A DNA stretch of 64,000 nt from assembly GCF_003633755.1 (NCBI RefSeq), contig NZ_RBIL01000001.1, positions 2,093,426-2,157,425 on the forward strand, in the 5' to 3' direction. Positions 48,202-57,203 of this stretch are shown here, one piece after another (the stretch's first letter is position 1; every line of letters begins with the position of its first letter). Made by a program: the position numbers and the translations under genes. This DNA is from Solirubrobacter pauli. GTDB lineage: Bacteria; Actinomycetota; Thermoleophilia; Solirubrobacterales; Solirubrobacteraceae. Below the pieces are notes generated by a model that did no database searches, was not told the DNA's origin, and worked only from the letters and a program-made list of their open reading frames with translations.

Positions 48202-49794
48202 CTAGTGCTTGAAGTGGCGGCGGTGCGTGAACACCATCGAGATGCCGGCCGCGTCCGCGGCTTCGACGACCTCGTGGTCACGCACCGACCCGCCCGGCTG
48301 GATGATCGCCGTGACGCCGGCGTCGATGCCGAGCTGCGGGCCGTCCGGGAACGGGAAGAACGCGTCCGAGGCCATCGCCGCGCCGCGCAGCGACGAGCCG
48401 GCGATGCCGGCCTTCTCGATCGCCAGGCGCACCGAGTCCACGCGGGACATCTGGCCGGCGCCGATGCCCACCGACGCGAGGTCGTTCGACAGCACGATCG
48501 CGTTCGAGCGGACGTGCTTGCAGACCTTCCAGGCGAACAGCATCTCGCCCCACTCGGCCTCGGTCGGCTTGCGCTCCGTCACGACCTGCATCTCCGTGCG
48601 GTCCTCCAGGCCCATGTCGCGGTCCTGCACGAGCAGGCCGCCCATGACGCGCTTGTAGTCACGCTCGGCGATGTTCTGGCGGCGACGCTCGCCGTCCTCG
48701 AGGATGCGCATGTTCGGCTTCGTCGCCAGCAGCTCGAGCGCCTCCGGCGTGAACTGCGGCGCCAGGATGACCTCGCAGAACTGCTTGAGCAGCGCCTCGG
48801 CGAACTGCTTGTCGACCGGCTTGTTGACCGCGATCACGCCGCCGAAGGCCGACAGCGGGTCGCACGCGAACGCCGCGTGGTAGGCCTCGACGACCGAGCC
48901 GCCGACCGCCACGCCGCACGGCGTGTTGTGCTTGATGATCACGCACGCCGGCAGCTCGAACTCCTCCATCAGCAGCCGCGCGGAGTTCAGGTCCAGCACG
49001 TTGTTGAAGGACAGCTCCTTGCCGCCGAGCTGCTTGACCATCGAGAGCACGTGCATGCGCGCGCCCGAGTCCGCGTAGTACGCCGCGCGCTGGTGCGGGT
49101 TCTCGCCGTACGAGAGGTCGGTGACCTTCTCGTAGGCGGTCATCATCAGGGGCGCGAAGTCGTCCGCCTGCTTCTCGACGAACCAGCGCGAGATCGCGCT
49201 GTCGTAGCGGGCCGTGTACGAGAACGCCTCGGCCGCCAGCGACTCGCGCGTGCCCAGCGAGAGCTTGCCCTGGCCGTCCTTGAGCTCCTGCAGCACGGCG
49301 TCGTAGGACGCCGGGTTGACGACCACCGCGGAGAACGGGAAGTTCTTCGCCGCGGCGCGGATCATCGTCGGGCCGCCGATGTCGACGTTCTCGATCACCT
49401 CGTGGTCCGTGACGCCGCGGCGGCGCGCCGTGGCCTCGAACGGGTAGAGGTTCACGCACACCAGGTCGACGAACTCGATCTCGTGCTCGGTCGCCGTCGC
49501 CATGTGCTGCTGGTTGTCGCGCAGCGCGAGCACGCCCGCGTACAGCCGCGGGTGGAGCGTCTTGACGCGGCCGTCCATGATCTCGGGGAAGCCGGTGAAG
49601 TCCTCGATCCCGCGGACCTCGAGCCCGGCCTCGCGCAGCGCGGCGGCGGTGCCGCCGGTGGAGATGAGCTCGACGCCGAGCGCCGCGAGCCCCTTCGCGA
49701 ACTCGACCACACCGGTCTTGTCGGAGACCGAGAGCAGCGCGCGCTGCACCCGGACCTCACCGCGCTGGACGATGGCCTCCATGGGACGATTCAT
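48202..49794 (-). CDS. purH: Bifunctional AICAR transformylase/IMP cyclohydrolase
   Basis: A 530-residue enzyme catalysing the last two steps of IMP synthesis. N-terminal cyclohydrolase (RALLSVSDKTGVVEFAKGL, ISTGGTAAAL, EDFTGFPEIMDGRVKTLHP) and C-terminal formyltransferase (IIKHNTPCGVAVG with the catalytic Lys-His region, ASDAFFPFPDG, VTAIIQPGGSVRDHEVV). Full length, ending in the usual GISMVFTHRRHFKH. The ATG overlaps purN by 4 bases. Confidence 0.96.
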   Translation of the reverse strand: MNRPMEAIVQRGEVRVQRALLSVSDKTGVVEFAKGLAALGVELISTGGTAAALREAGLEVRGIEDFTGFPEIMDGRVKTLHPRLYAGVLALRDNQQHMATATEHEIEFVDLVCVNLYPFEATARRRGVTDHEVIENVDIGGPTMIRAAAKNFPFSAVVVNPASYDAVLQELKDGQGKLSLGTRESLAAEAFSYTARYDSAISRWFVEKQADDFAPLMMTAYEKVTDLSYGENPHQRAAYYADSGARMHVLSMVKQLGGKELSFNNVLDLNSARLLMEEFELPACVIIKHNTPCGVAVGGSVVEAYHAAFACDPLSAFGGVIAVNKPVDKQFAEALLKQFCEVILAPQFTPEALELLATKPNMRILEDGERRRQNIAERDYKRVMGGLLVQDRDMGLEDRTEMQVVTERKPTEAEWGEMLFAWKVCKHVRSNAIVLSNDLASVGIGAGQMSRVDSVRLAIEKAGIAGSSLRGAAMASDAFFPFPDGPQLGIDAGVTAIIQPGGSVRDHEVVEAADAAGISMVFTHRRHFKH

Positions 49795-50411
49795 TGAACC
49801 TCGACTGAGATGCGGCGGGGGTGTTCAGGATCGGGGCGGACGGCGCCGCGGGCGATCAGGGCGACCGCGGACGTCAGCAGGTCGTGCTCGACCGGATGGA
49901 GCCGGGCGCGGATCTCGTCCGCGTCCGTCACGTCCGGCAGCTCGAGCGCGCGTTGCAGGATGACAGGCCCGGAATCCACGCCCTCGTCGACGAAGTGGAC
50001 GGTGACGCCGAACACCTTCACGCCGTACGCCAGGGCCTGCTCGACCGCGCGGATGCCCGGGAACGCCGGCAGCAGCGCCGGGTGGACGTTGATGACCCGC
50101 TGCGGGAACGCGGCGAGGAACGTGGGCGTGACGATCTGCATGTAGCCGGCGAGGACGACGAGCTCCACGCCCTCCGAGCGCAGCCACTGCGCCATCGCCG
50201 TGTCCCGCGCCTCGCGGTCCGGGAAGTCGGCTCCCGGGAAGGTGGCCGTCGCGATCCCGAGCGCCTCCGCGCGCGCCAGGGCCCGCGCGCCCGGCTTGTC
50301 CGAGCCGACGGCGACGACGTCGGCCTCGCGGCCGTGCACGCGGTCGAGGATGGCCTGGAGGTTGGAGCCGGTGCCCGACGCGAGGACCCCGACGCGGAAG
50401 CGGTCGGTCAT
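49791..50411 (-). CDS. purN: Phosphoribosylglycinamide formyltransferase
   Basis: A 206-residue folate-dependent GAR transformylase (third step of purine synthesis). VGVLASGTGSNLQAIL (phosphate loop), VVLAGYMQIV, RVINVHPALLPAFPG (catalytic Asn/His) and GVTVHFVDEGVDSGPVI (catalytic Asp) are all present. It lies 22 bases after recQ and is coupled to purH. Confidence 0.96.
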   Translation of the reverse strand: MTDRFRVGVLASGTGSNLQAILDRVHGREADVVAVGSDKPGARALARAEALGIATATFPGADFPDREARDTAMAQWLRSEGVELVVLAGYMQIVTPTFLAAFPQRVINVHPALLPAFPGIRAVEQALAYGVKVFGVTVHFVDEGVDSGPVILQRALELPDVTDADEIRARLHPVEHDLLTSAVALIARGAVRPDPEHPRRISVEVQ

Positions 50412-50433
50412 GAGGCCGATCAGTATGGGGCGC

Positions 50434-52326
50434 TCACGCGACCGCCAGCTTGGGGAAGCGGTCGCCCTCCGCGCGTAGCTGCCCGGTCTCCAGCAGCGTG
50501 TCTATCGCTGCCAGCACATCCTCCGCGCGCCGGTCCCGATACGCCCCGTAGAACGGCAGGCCGTCGTAGGAGTGCTTGGCGATGCCCTTCGTGCGCGCGC
50601 CGCGCAGCACCTCGACGCAGCGCCCGCGCCCGACCCGCGGCTGCGCCGCCGCGACCACCTGCAGGATCGCGCCTTCGAGGTCGGCCGACGGCGCGAGCGT
50701 CGACTGCCGCGCCAGCCGCTCCGGGACGGGCGGGACGAGCGCCGGATCGCACACGTCGCAGCACGCGCCCTCCCGCGCCAGCACCGCCCGGTCGCCGAAG
50801 TGGCGCAGGATGCCCTGCCGCCGGCAGCCCTCGCTCTCGACCCACGCCCACACGGCGCGGTACTGGCGCCAGCGCTGCCGCGTGCCCTCCTGCGTCGCCG
50901 CGCGGCACGCGGCCAGCGTGGCGCGGTCCCAGACGCCGACGATCCGGCCCGCGACCCGGTCCGGCCCCGACGGCGCCGGCTGGACCACGCCGGCCCGCGC
51001 CATGTAGCCGACGATCGCCCGGACCGCCTCCTCGTCGCCCTCGGCCTGTGCCAGGTCGTTCATGTGCAGGTTGAAGCGCGGCGGCGACCCTTCCGCCGAC
51101 CGCACGATCGTCCGTGCGACGTGCTTGAGCTGGTCGTCGTCGATCTCCGCGCGCTCGATGAAGAACACGTGCAGGCCCTTGTCGCGTTCGGTCGAGAACA
51201 GCAGCGCGCGCGCCGGCCGCCCGTCCCGCCCCGCACGGCCCGCCTCCTGGTAGTAGGCCTCGATCGACGACGGCACCGACTCGTGGCAGACCGTACGCAC
51301 GTCGGCCTTGTCCACGCCCATCCCGAACGCGTTGGTGGCGACCACCACGGGCGCCGAGCCGTCCATGAAGCGCCGCTGCACGTCCGCGCGCACGTCCCGC
51401 GGCAGCCCCGCGTGGTAGGCGACCACCTCCACGCCCAGCTCGTAGCCGAGCCGATCCGACAGCCGCTCGCACTCCGCCCGGGTTCCGGCGTAGACGATCG
51501 CCGGCAGCGCGTCCGGCTCACCCAGCACGGCGGCGATCCGCTCGCCCACCGCCTCCTTGCGCGCGCACGGCACGACCGCGAAGGAGAGGTTCGGCCGGTC
51601 GAACCCCGTCGCCACGTGCACCGGCTCGCGCAGCCCGAGCCGCACGACGATGTCCCGCGCCACCTCGGGCGTGGCCGTGGCGGTGGACGCGATGATCGCC
51701 TCGGCGCCGAGCCAGCGCGCGGCGTCCGCCAAGCGGAAGTAGTCGGGCCGGAAGTCGTGCCCCCATTGGGACACGCAGTGCGCCTCGTCGACCACGAACA
51801 GGCCGATCCGCGCCTCCCGCAGGCGCTCGAGGAAGCCGGGTGAGGAGAAGCGCTCCGGCGCGACGTACAGCACCCGCACCCGGCCGGAGATCGCCCCGTC
51901 CAGCGCGCGCCGGTTCGCCGCCGCGTCCTGCTGGCCATTGACCAGCGCCACCCGCCCCGGCGCGACCGCCTCCAGCGCCTCCACTTGGTCCTGCATCAGC
52001 GAGACCAGCGGCGACACGACCAGCGTCAGGTCCGACCGCAGCAGCGCCGGCAGCTGGTAGCAGAGCGACTTGCCCGAGCCGGTGGGCATGACCACCAGGA
52101 CGTCCCGGCCGTCACGGGCCGCGACCACCGCCTCGCGCTGCCCGGGCCGGAAGCCCGGGAAGCCGAACGCGTCCCGCAGCGCGGAGTCCACGTCCGGAGA
52201 CGACAACACCGGCACCGCCGGCACCCGCCCGTCCGCCTCGCCCAGGTCGAACCCGAGCTGTGGAGGCGGAGGCGGATCTTCAAGCCAGGCGAGCGACATC
52301 CGGACCGGCGACATTAGCCCCCGCAC
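50434..52326 (-). CDS. recQ: RecQ-family ATP-dependent DNA helicase
   Basis: A 630-residue superfamily-2 helicase acting in recombination repair. Helicase core: FRPGQREAVVAARDGRDVLVVMPTGSGKSLCYQLPAL (motifs 0 and I), VVDEAHCVSQWGHDFRPDY (motif II and the RecQ aromatic loop), ASTATATPEV (III), YYQEAGRAGRDGRPA (VI). The zinc-binding region has CRRQGILRHFGD...CCDVCDP. A winged-helix-like or short C-terminal region follows; no clear HRDC domain is present, making it shorter than the Mycobacterium/E. coli type with HRDC. The N-terminus has a Pro-rich 45-residue extension. It lies inside the purF-purN-purH cluster, all on one strand. Confidence 0.9.
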   Translation of the reverse strand: MRGLMSPVRMSLAWLEDPPPPPQLGFDLGEADGRVPAVPVLSSPDVDSALRDAFGFPGFRPGQREAVVAARDGRDVLVVMPTGSGKSLCYQLPALLRSDLTLVVSPLVSLMQDQVEALEAVAPGRVALVNGQQDAAANRRALDGAISGRVRVLYVAPERFSSPGFLERLREARIGLFVVDEAHCVSQWGHDFRPDYFRLADAARWLGAEAIIASTATATPEVARDIVVRLGLREPVHVATGFDRPNLSFAVVPCARKEAVGERIAAVLGEPDALPAIVYAGTRAECERLSDRLGYELGVEVVAYHAGLPRDVRADVQRRFMDGSAPVVVATNAFGMGVDKADVRTVCHESVPSSIEAYYQEAGRAGRDGRPARALLFSTERDKGLHVFFIERAEIDDDQLKHVARTIVRSAEGSPPRFNLHMNDLAQAEGDEEAVRAIVGYMARAGVVQPAPSGPDRVAGRIVGVWDRATLAACRAATQEGTRQRWRQYRAVWAWVESEGCRRQGILRHFGDRAVLAREGACCDVCDPALVPPVPERLARQSTLAPSADLEGAILQVVAAAQPRVGRGRCVEVLRGARTKGIAKHSYDGLPFYGAYRDRRAEDVLAAIDTLLETGQLRAEGDRFPKLAVA

Positions 52327-52374
52327 CGGACGCTTCCCCGCTCATTGCGCAGTTTTGTTGCAGACTGCGCGCGT

Positions 52375-53808
52375 CTAGCTACGAACGAGCGGCAGCGCGT
52401 GCTCGAAGGCGTCCTTGGCGGACTCCCCCACGAGCGGGTAGACGCCGGAGAAGCAGGCGTCGCAGTGCGCCTCGCGCTCTCCGTCGATCGCCTCGTACAC
52501 GCCTTCCAGCGACAGGTACGCGAGCGAGTCGGCGCCCAGCTCGGCGGCCACCTCGGCCTCCGTGCGGTTGTGGGCGATCATCTCCTCGCGCGTCGACATG
52601 TCGATGCCGTAGTGGCACGGGTGCTTGATCGGCGGCGCGGAGATGCGCATGTGCACCTCGGTGGCGCCCGCGTCACGCAACATCTGGACGATCTGCCGCG
52701 TCGTGTTGCCGCGCACGATCGAGTCGTCCACGACGACGATGCGCTTGCCCGCGACCACCTCGGGCAGCGGGTTGAACTTCAGCCGCAGGCCGTGCTTGCG
52801 CAGCTCCTGGCCGGGCTGGATGAAGGTGCGGGCGACGTAGCGGTTCTTGATCAGGCCGTCGTCCTGCGGGAGGCCGGAGGCGCGCGCGAAGCCGCGGGCC
52901 GCGGGCCCGCCCGAGTCCGGCACGGGGATCACCAGGTCGGCCTCGACCGGCGCTTCGCGGGCGAGGATCTCGCCCATCCGACCGCGGGAGACCTGGATGA
53001 CCCGGCCGCCCAGACGCGAGTCCGGGCGGGCGAAGTAGATGTGCTCGAAGACGCACAGCGCCGACCGCGGCGACTCGACCGCCTGGCGCGTCTGGAGGCC
53101 CTTCTCGGTGATCGAGACGACCTCGCCCGGCTGGACGTCACGCAGGAACTTCGCGCCGATGATGTCGAACGCGCACGACTCGGAGGCCACGCAGTACGTG
53201 TCGCCGATCATGCCGAGCGACAGCGGGCGCAGGCCGAGCGGGTCACGGAAGGCGACCACGCGGTCCTTGGTCATCACGACGGTCGAGTAGGCGCCCTCGA
53301 CGCGCTGGAGCACGTCGACGACGGCGTCCTCGATCGTGTCGGCCTCGTGCGTGGACAGCAGCGCGGCGATGATCTCGGAGTCCGACGTCGAGCGGAACGT
53401 GACGCCGGCCTGGCGCAGCTCCGTGTGCAGCTCGACGACGTTGACCAGGTTGCCGTTGTGCGCCAGCGCGATCTCGCGCTTGTCCGAGCGCCAGACGGGC
53501 TGCGTGTTCTCCCACGAGTTCGCGCCCGTGGTCGAGTAGCGGACGTGGCCGAGCGCCATGTCGCCCTGCAGGGCGCGCAGCTTGGACTCGTCGAACACCT
53601 GATTGACCAGGCCCTGGTCGCGCATGGCCATGATGTGGCCACCCTGCTGCGTCGCGATGCCGGCAGATTCCTGCCCGCGGTGCTGCAACGCGTACAGCGC
53701 GAAGTACGTCAGGCGCGAGACTTCGCGGCCTGGCGCAACGATTCCGAAGACGCCACACTCATCGCGCGGGCCATCACGGTCATCCAAGAAAGATTCAGAG
53801 GCAGGCAC
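52375..53808 (-). CDS. purF: Amidophosphoribosyltransferase
   Basis: Commits PRPP to purine synthesis by adding the amide of glutamine. 477 residues. After a short propeptide (MPASESFLDDRDGPRDE) the N-terminal nucleophile Cys at residue 18 begins CGVFGI. Glutaminase motifs LQHRGQESAGIA, GHVRYSTTG, LAHNGNLVN; PRPP loop KRIVVVDDSIVRGNTT. The Cys residues near the C-terminus (CDACFSGVYP) resemble the Fe-S-binding type of PurF seen in Bacillus. It is the first gene of the purF-recQ-purN-purH run. Confidence 0.96.
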   Translation of the reverse strand: MPASESFLDDRDGPRDECGVFGIVAPGREVSRLTYFALYALQHRGQESAGIATQQGGHIMAMRDQGLVNQVFDESKLRALQGDMALGHVRYSTTGANSWENTQPVWRSDKREIALAHNGNLVNVVELHTELRQAGVTFRSTSDSEIIAALLSTHEADTIEDAVVDVLQRVEGAYSTVVMTKDRVVAFRDPLGLRPLSLGMIGDTYCVASESCAFDIIGAKFLRDVQPGEVVSITEKGLQTRQAVESPRSALCVFEHIYFARPDSRLGGRVIQVSRGRMGEILAREAPVEADLVIPVPDSGGPAARGFARASGLPQDDGLIKNRYVARTFIQPGQELRKHGLRLKFNPLPEVVAGKRIVVVDDSIVRGNTTRQIVQMLRDAGATEVHMRISAPPIKHPCHYGIDMSTREEMIAHNRTEAEVAAELGADSLAYLSLEGVYEAIDGEREAHCDACFSGVYPLVGESAKDAFEHALPLVRS

Positions 53809-53960
53809 TGGGGTCCGGTCGGCGGGGATGGACCTTGCGCTCTGAGGCTAGCAACCGCGACGGCGTCCGATGGTCAAGAAAAGGCTAGGCTCCATTGACC
53901 TTTCGTCGTTGTTGGCGTGGCCACGCACAACGACCAGTCCGAACCAGGAACGGGATAACC
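53809..53960. promoter_or_regulatory. Divergent promoter region, purF / aminotransferase
   Basis: A 152-base gap between divergent starts, AT-richer around 53870-53910, with TTGACC on both strands (53894-53899, and the complement of 53872-53877). Pairings with -10 boxes are not convincing, and no purine riboswitch structure was recognised. Confidence 0.3.
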
Positions 53961-55346
53961 ATGGCCACCGACGCACCTGTCCAGATCCCTCGTCAGCGCA
54001 TCTCCGAGCTGATCGAGCGTGAGGAGAAGCAGCTCAACGAGCGCACCCAGCGCTCCAACGAGATGTACCAGCGCGCCCAGGTCCACCTGTCCGGCGGCGT
54101 CGCGTCGTCGTACCAGCTGCGCGACCCCTGGCCGATCTACCTCGAGCGCGGGTCCGGCCCGAAGGTCTGGGACGTCGACGGCAACGAGATGTGGGACTTC
54201 CACAACGGGTTCGGCTCGATGGTCCAGGGCCACGCCCACCCGGCGATCGGCGCGGCGATCAACGCCCGCTACTCGTCCGGCACGCACTTCGCCGCGCCGA
54301 CCGAGGACGCGATCGCGGTCGGCGACGAGCTCGCGCGCCGCTGGGGCCTGCCGAAGTGGCGCTTCACGAACTCCGGCTCGGAGTCCACGATGGACGCGAT
54401 CCGGATCGCGCGCGGCACCACGGGTCGAGAGACCGTCGTGAAGATCTTCGGCTCCTATCACGGCCACCACGACGGCGTGATGGTCTCGATCGGCGTCGAG
54501 TACGACAAGATCGGCGACCACGAGAACCTCGCCTCGCTGCCGTACGGTGCGGGCATCCCGCAGGCCGTCGTCGACCTCACGATCCCCGTGCCGTTCAACG
54601 ACGCGGGCGCGATGGAGCGCCGGATCGAGCGCCTCACGGAGGAGGGCCGCAAGCCCGCCTGCGTGATCATGGAGCCGGCGATGATGAACCTCGGCGTCGT
54701 GCTCCCCGAGCCCGGCTACCTCGAGGCGGTCCGCGACATCACCCGCCGCCACGGGATCATCCTGATCTTCGACGAGGTCAAGACCGGCCTGTGCATCGCG
54801 GCGGGCGGCGCGACGGAGCGCTTCGGCGTCACGCCCGACCTCGTCACGCTCGCCAAGGCGCTCGGCGGCGGCACGCCGATCGGCGCGATCGGCGGCACCG
54901 AGGAGGCCATGGCCGCCGTCGAGGACGGCTCGGTCTACCAGGTGGGCACGTACAACGGCAACCCGCTCGGCATGGCCGCCACCAAGGCGAACCTGCTCGA
55001 GGTGCTCACGCCGGAGGCCTACAAGCACCTGGACGCGCTCAACGAGCGCATCCTCGCCGGCTGCGAGGCCGTGATCCGCAAGCACAACCTGCCCGGCTAC
55101 TCGGTCGGCGTCGGCTCCAAGGGCTGCGTCACGTTCTCGGCCAACAAGATCGTCGACTACGAGACGTTCAAGGCCAACCAGGACTCCGATCTGTCCGAGC
55201 TGGCGTGGCTCTACAACATGAACCGCGGCATCTTCATGACGCCGGGTCGCGAGGAGGAGTGGACGCTGAGCGTCACGCACGACGACGTGTCGGTCGACAC
55301 GTACGTCCAGGTCTTCGAGGCGATGGCCGACGACCTGATGGCCTAG
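53961..55346 (+). CDS. Class III aminotransferase (glutamate-1-semialdehyde aminomutase-like)
   Basis: A 461-residue PLP enzyme from the ATG at 53961 (MATDAPVQIPRQRISELI). WDVDGNEMWDFHNGFGSMVQGHAHPAI, FTNSGSESTMDAIRIAR (cofactor phosphate region), YHGHHDG, LIFDEVKTGL (Asp binding the pyridine nitrogen) and VTLAKALGGGTPIGAIGG (Schiff-base Lys) place it near HemL. The long N-terminus and lack of neighbouring tetrapyrrole genes argue for another amino-group acceptor; it may be a beta-amino-acid or omega aminotransferase. A strong terminator follows. Confidence 0.82.
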   Translation: MATDAPVQIPRQRISELIEREEKQLNERTQRSNEMYQRAQVHLSGGVASSYQLRDPWPIYLERGSGPKVWDVDGNEMWDFHNGFGSMVQGHAHPAIGAAINARYSSGTHFAAPTEDAIAVGDELARRWGLPKWRFTNSGSESTMDAIRIARGTTGRETVVKIFGSYHGHHDGVMVSIGVEYDKIGDHENLASLPYGAGIPQAVVDLTIPVPFNDAGAMERRIERLTEEGRKPACVIMEPAMMNLGVVLPEPGYLEAVRDITRRHGIILIFDEVKTGLCIAAGGATERFGVTPDLVTLAKALGGGTPIGAIGGTEEAMAAVEDGSVYQVGTYNGNPLGMAATKANLLEVLTPEAYKHLDALNERILAGCEAVIRKHNLPGYSVGVGSKGCVTFSANKIVDYETFKANQDSDLSELAWLYNMNRGIFMTPGREEEWTLSVTHDDVSVDTYVQVFEAMADDLMA

Positions 55347-55370
55347 CCGGCCAGGTGCGACCGTAACCAG

Positions 55371-55398
55371 CGAGGGCCCGGCGCATGCCGGGCCCTCG
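55371..55398. terminator. Bidirectional terminator
   Basis: CGAGGGCCCGGC, loop GCAT, GCCGGGCCCTCG: perfect 12-bp stem between the convergent aminotransferase and LVIVD-protein genes. Confidence 0.8.
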
Positions 55399-55413
55399 CT
55401 GCGTTGCAGGCCG

Positions 55414-57093
55414 CTAGAAGACCGGCAGCAGGCAGAGCCCGCCGGTGCTCGGGTCCGCCACCCACTGCTTGGCGGCGACGTTCTTCAGGTAGGCGACCTG
55501 CGCCTTGGACATCGCCGGCGCGTTGACCTCCTTCGCCTTGCTGGACGCCGCCTTGGCGCCCGGCTTGAGCTTGAGGATGTCCACACCGCGGGCGGCGTCG
55601 GCGGTGTAGATGTAGCCGCCCTCGTTGTAGGACGCCCACACGTTGCCGCCGTCGGGGCGGAAGTAGGCGATCTGGATCGGCTTCGCCGGGTTCGAGATGT
55701 CGAGGATGCGCGTGCCCTGGCCGTACCAGCCGTACGTCACGATCGAGCCGTCGACGTCGAAGTAGTGCGCCGAGCAGGAGCCGAGGTTGTAGACCGTGCC
55801 CTCGTTGTCGGCCGGGGCCCACGAGCCGACGGCCTCCATCCGGAACGGCTTCTCCGGCGTCGAGCGCCAGCCCTCGCCGTTGTAGGAGCCCTTCAGCGAC
55901 GAGATCGTGAACTTGCCCTCGTCGCGGCACGCGTTCGCGCCCGCGCCGAACCACTCCTCGGTGCCGAGCAGGAGCTCGCCCTTGAGGTAGCGCCAGTCGG
56001 TCCGCGGCGCGTTGAGCCCGACCGGCCGCCAGCTGTTGTGCATCCAGCCGCCCGCGTTGCCGTCGGGCAGCGGTGACAGCTGGGAGACGCCGGGGTTGAA
56101 CTTCTCGCTCGTGGTCGTCGGCGAGAGGCCGCCGCCGGCGTACGGCACCGGGTCGATCGGCGTCGCGCGGCGGATCTTGCCCTGCACCGGATCCCAGTGG
56201 ACGCCGTCGGTCCAGTAGCCGCGCGTGCCGCCGAGGCCCGCGACCCAGGCGATGCCGAGGTCGTCGACGTCGACGTCGTGCGCGTAGGCGGTGACGCCGT
56301 CCTGGCGGAAGAGGTCGACCGGCTTCTGCGGGTAGGAGACCGGGTTCTTCGGGTCACGCAGGTCGGTCGCGATGATCGGGCGGCCACCCAGCCAGCCCGC
56401 CTGCTCCTGCTTGGTGGTCGGGGCCGGGCCGCCGGTCCACAGCCACTCGCAGTCGTTGACGCAGGACGTCGTGTGCCCCGTCGGCAGCTCCTTGAACGAG
56501 AGCAGCTTCAGGTCGGCCGGGTTCTTGGCGTCGACCACGTAGACGCCGGCGATGTTGGTCGCGCCGTTCGGATCGGCATCGCCCGGCGAGCGGGTCGTGG
56601 AGCCACGGAACGCGCGCGGGTCGCGTGACAGCAGCGCGAGCTTGCGCTTGGAGTCGACGTCCATGTCCTCGTTCTGCCAGAACGTCGACGTCGGGTTCGA
56701 CGCCGAGTACGGCGGGTCACCCGGGAGGCGCAGCTCCTCGGAGGTGATCTCGTCGAGGAACTTCGGCTTCGCCGGGTCGGACAGGTCGTACGTCTTGAGG
56801 CCGAAGCGGCCCGTGACGAGCATGACGGTCTGGCCCTTGTCCCGCCCCTTGCCGACACCGGGCTTGTCGAACCAGTCCCAGATCCAGTCGAAGCGACCGT
56901 GACCGCGGTCCTTCTTCCCATAGGTCATGAAGTTGATCGCCGTGGCGTTCTTGGCCTCCGGCACGTTGCCGACCAGCTCCATGTTCTTGATCGCGCCGGC
57001 CGGCTGCTCGACCTGCGCCTGCGCCGGTGCGGCGGCGGCCACCGCCATCGCAGCTCCCACTGCCAGCGGCGCCAAAGCCTTGATACCCCTCAC
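55414..57093 (-). CDS. Secreted LVIVD-repeat beta-propeller protein
   Basis: A 559-residue exported protein, GTG start at 57093 behind GAGGGAGGG. Signal peptide residues 1-26 (AAAAPAQA). The body consists of LVIVD-type repeats (TGRFGLKTYDLSDPAKPKFLDE; IAGVYVVDAKNPADLKLLS; IIATDLRDPKNPVSYP; TRILDISNPAKPIQIAYF), each with D-S/L-x-P-A-K-P at the turn, which predicts a propeller. Cys pairs (SCVNDC, NACRDE, GSCSAH) suggest disulphides. Ligand or enzymatic activity is unknown. It is transcribed towards the aminotransferase and separated from purL by a terminator. Confidence 0.8.
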   Translation of the reverse strand: MRGIKALAPLAVGAAMAVAAAAPAQAQVEQPAGAIKNMELVGNVPEAKNATAINFMTYGKKDRGHGRFDWIWDWFDKPGVGKGRDKGQTVMLVTGRFGLKTYDLSDPAKPKFLDEITSEELRLPGDPPYSASNPTSTFWQNEDMDVDSKRKLALLSRDPRAFRGSTTRSPGDADPNGATNIAGVYVVDAKNPADLKLLSFKELPTGHTTSCVNDCEWLWTGGPAPTTKQEQAGWLGGRPIIATDLRDPKNPVSYPQKPVDLFRQDGVTAYAHDVDVDDLGIAWVAGLGGTRGYWTDGVHWDPVQGKIRRATPIDPVPYAGGGLSPTTTSEKFNPGVSQLSPLPDGNAGGWMHNSWRPVGLNAPRTDWRYLKGELLLGTEEWFGAGANACRDEGKFTISSLKGSYNGEGWRSTPEKPFRMEAVGSWAPADNEGTVYNLGSCSAHYFDVDGSIVTYGWYGQGTRILDISNPAKPIQIAYFRPDGGNVWASYNEGGYIYTADAARGVDILKLKPGAKAASSKAKEVNAPAMSKAQVAYLKNVAAKQWVADPSTGGLCLLPVF

Positions 57094-57168
57094 TCGCCCT
57101 CCCTCAAGGGTCGAAACAACAAGGTGAAGGGCGTGACCCTACAAAGCTGAGCGCTGGATGAGAAATGT

Positions 57169-57197
57169 TCACCGGCCGTTGTGACAACGGCCGGTGA
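57169..57197 (-). terminator. Terminator after purL
   Basis: TCACCGGCCGTT, loop GTGAC, AACGGCCGGTGA: perfect 12-bp stem beginning 7 bases after the purL stop on the minus strand. Confidence 0.75.
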
Positions 57198-57203
57198 CAC
57201 GAA

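Noticed and set aside
52347-52370. Inverted repeat GCGCAG/CTGCGC between purF and recQ as a terminator
   Set aside because: Only 6 bp with a 12-base loop and no U-tract in the direction of transcription; too weak to claim an operon break.
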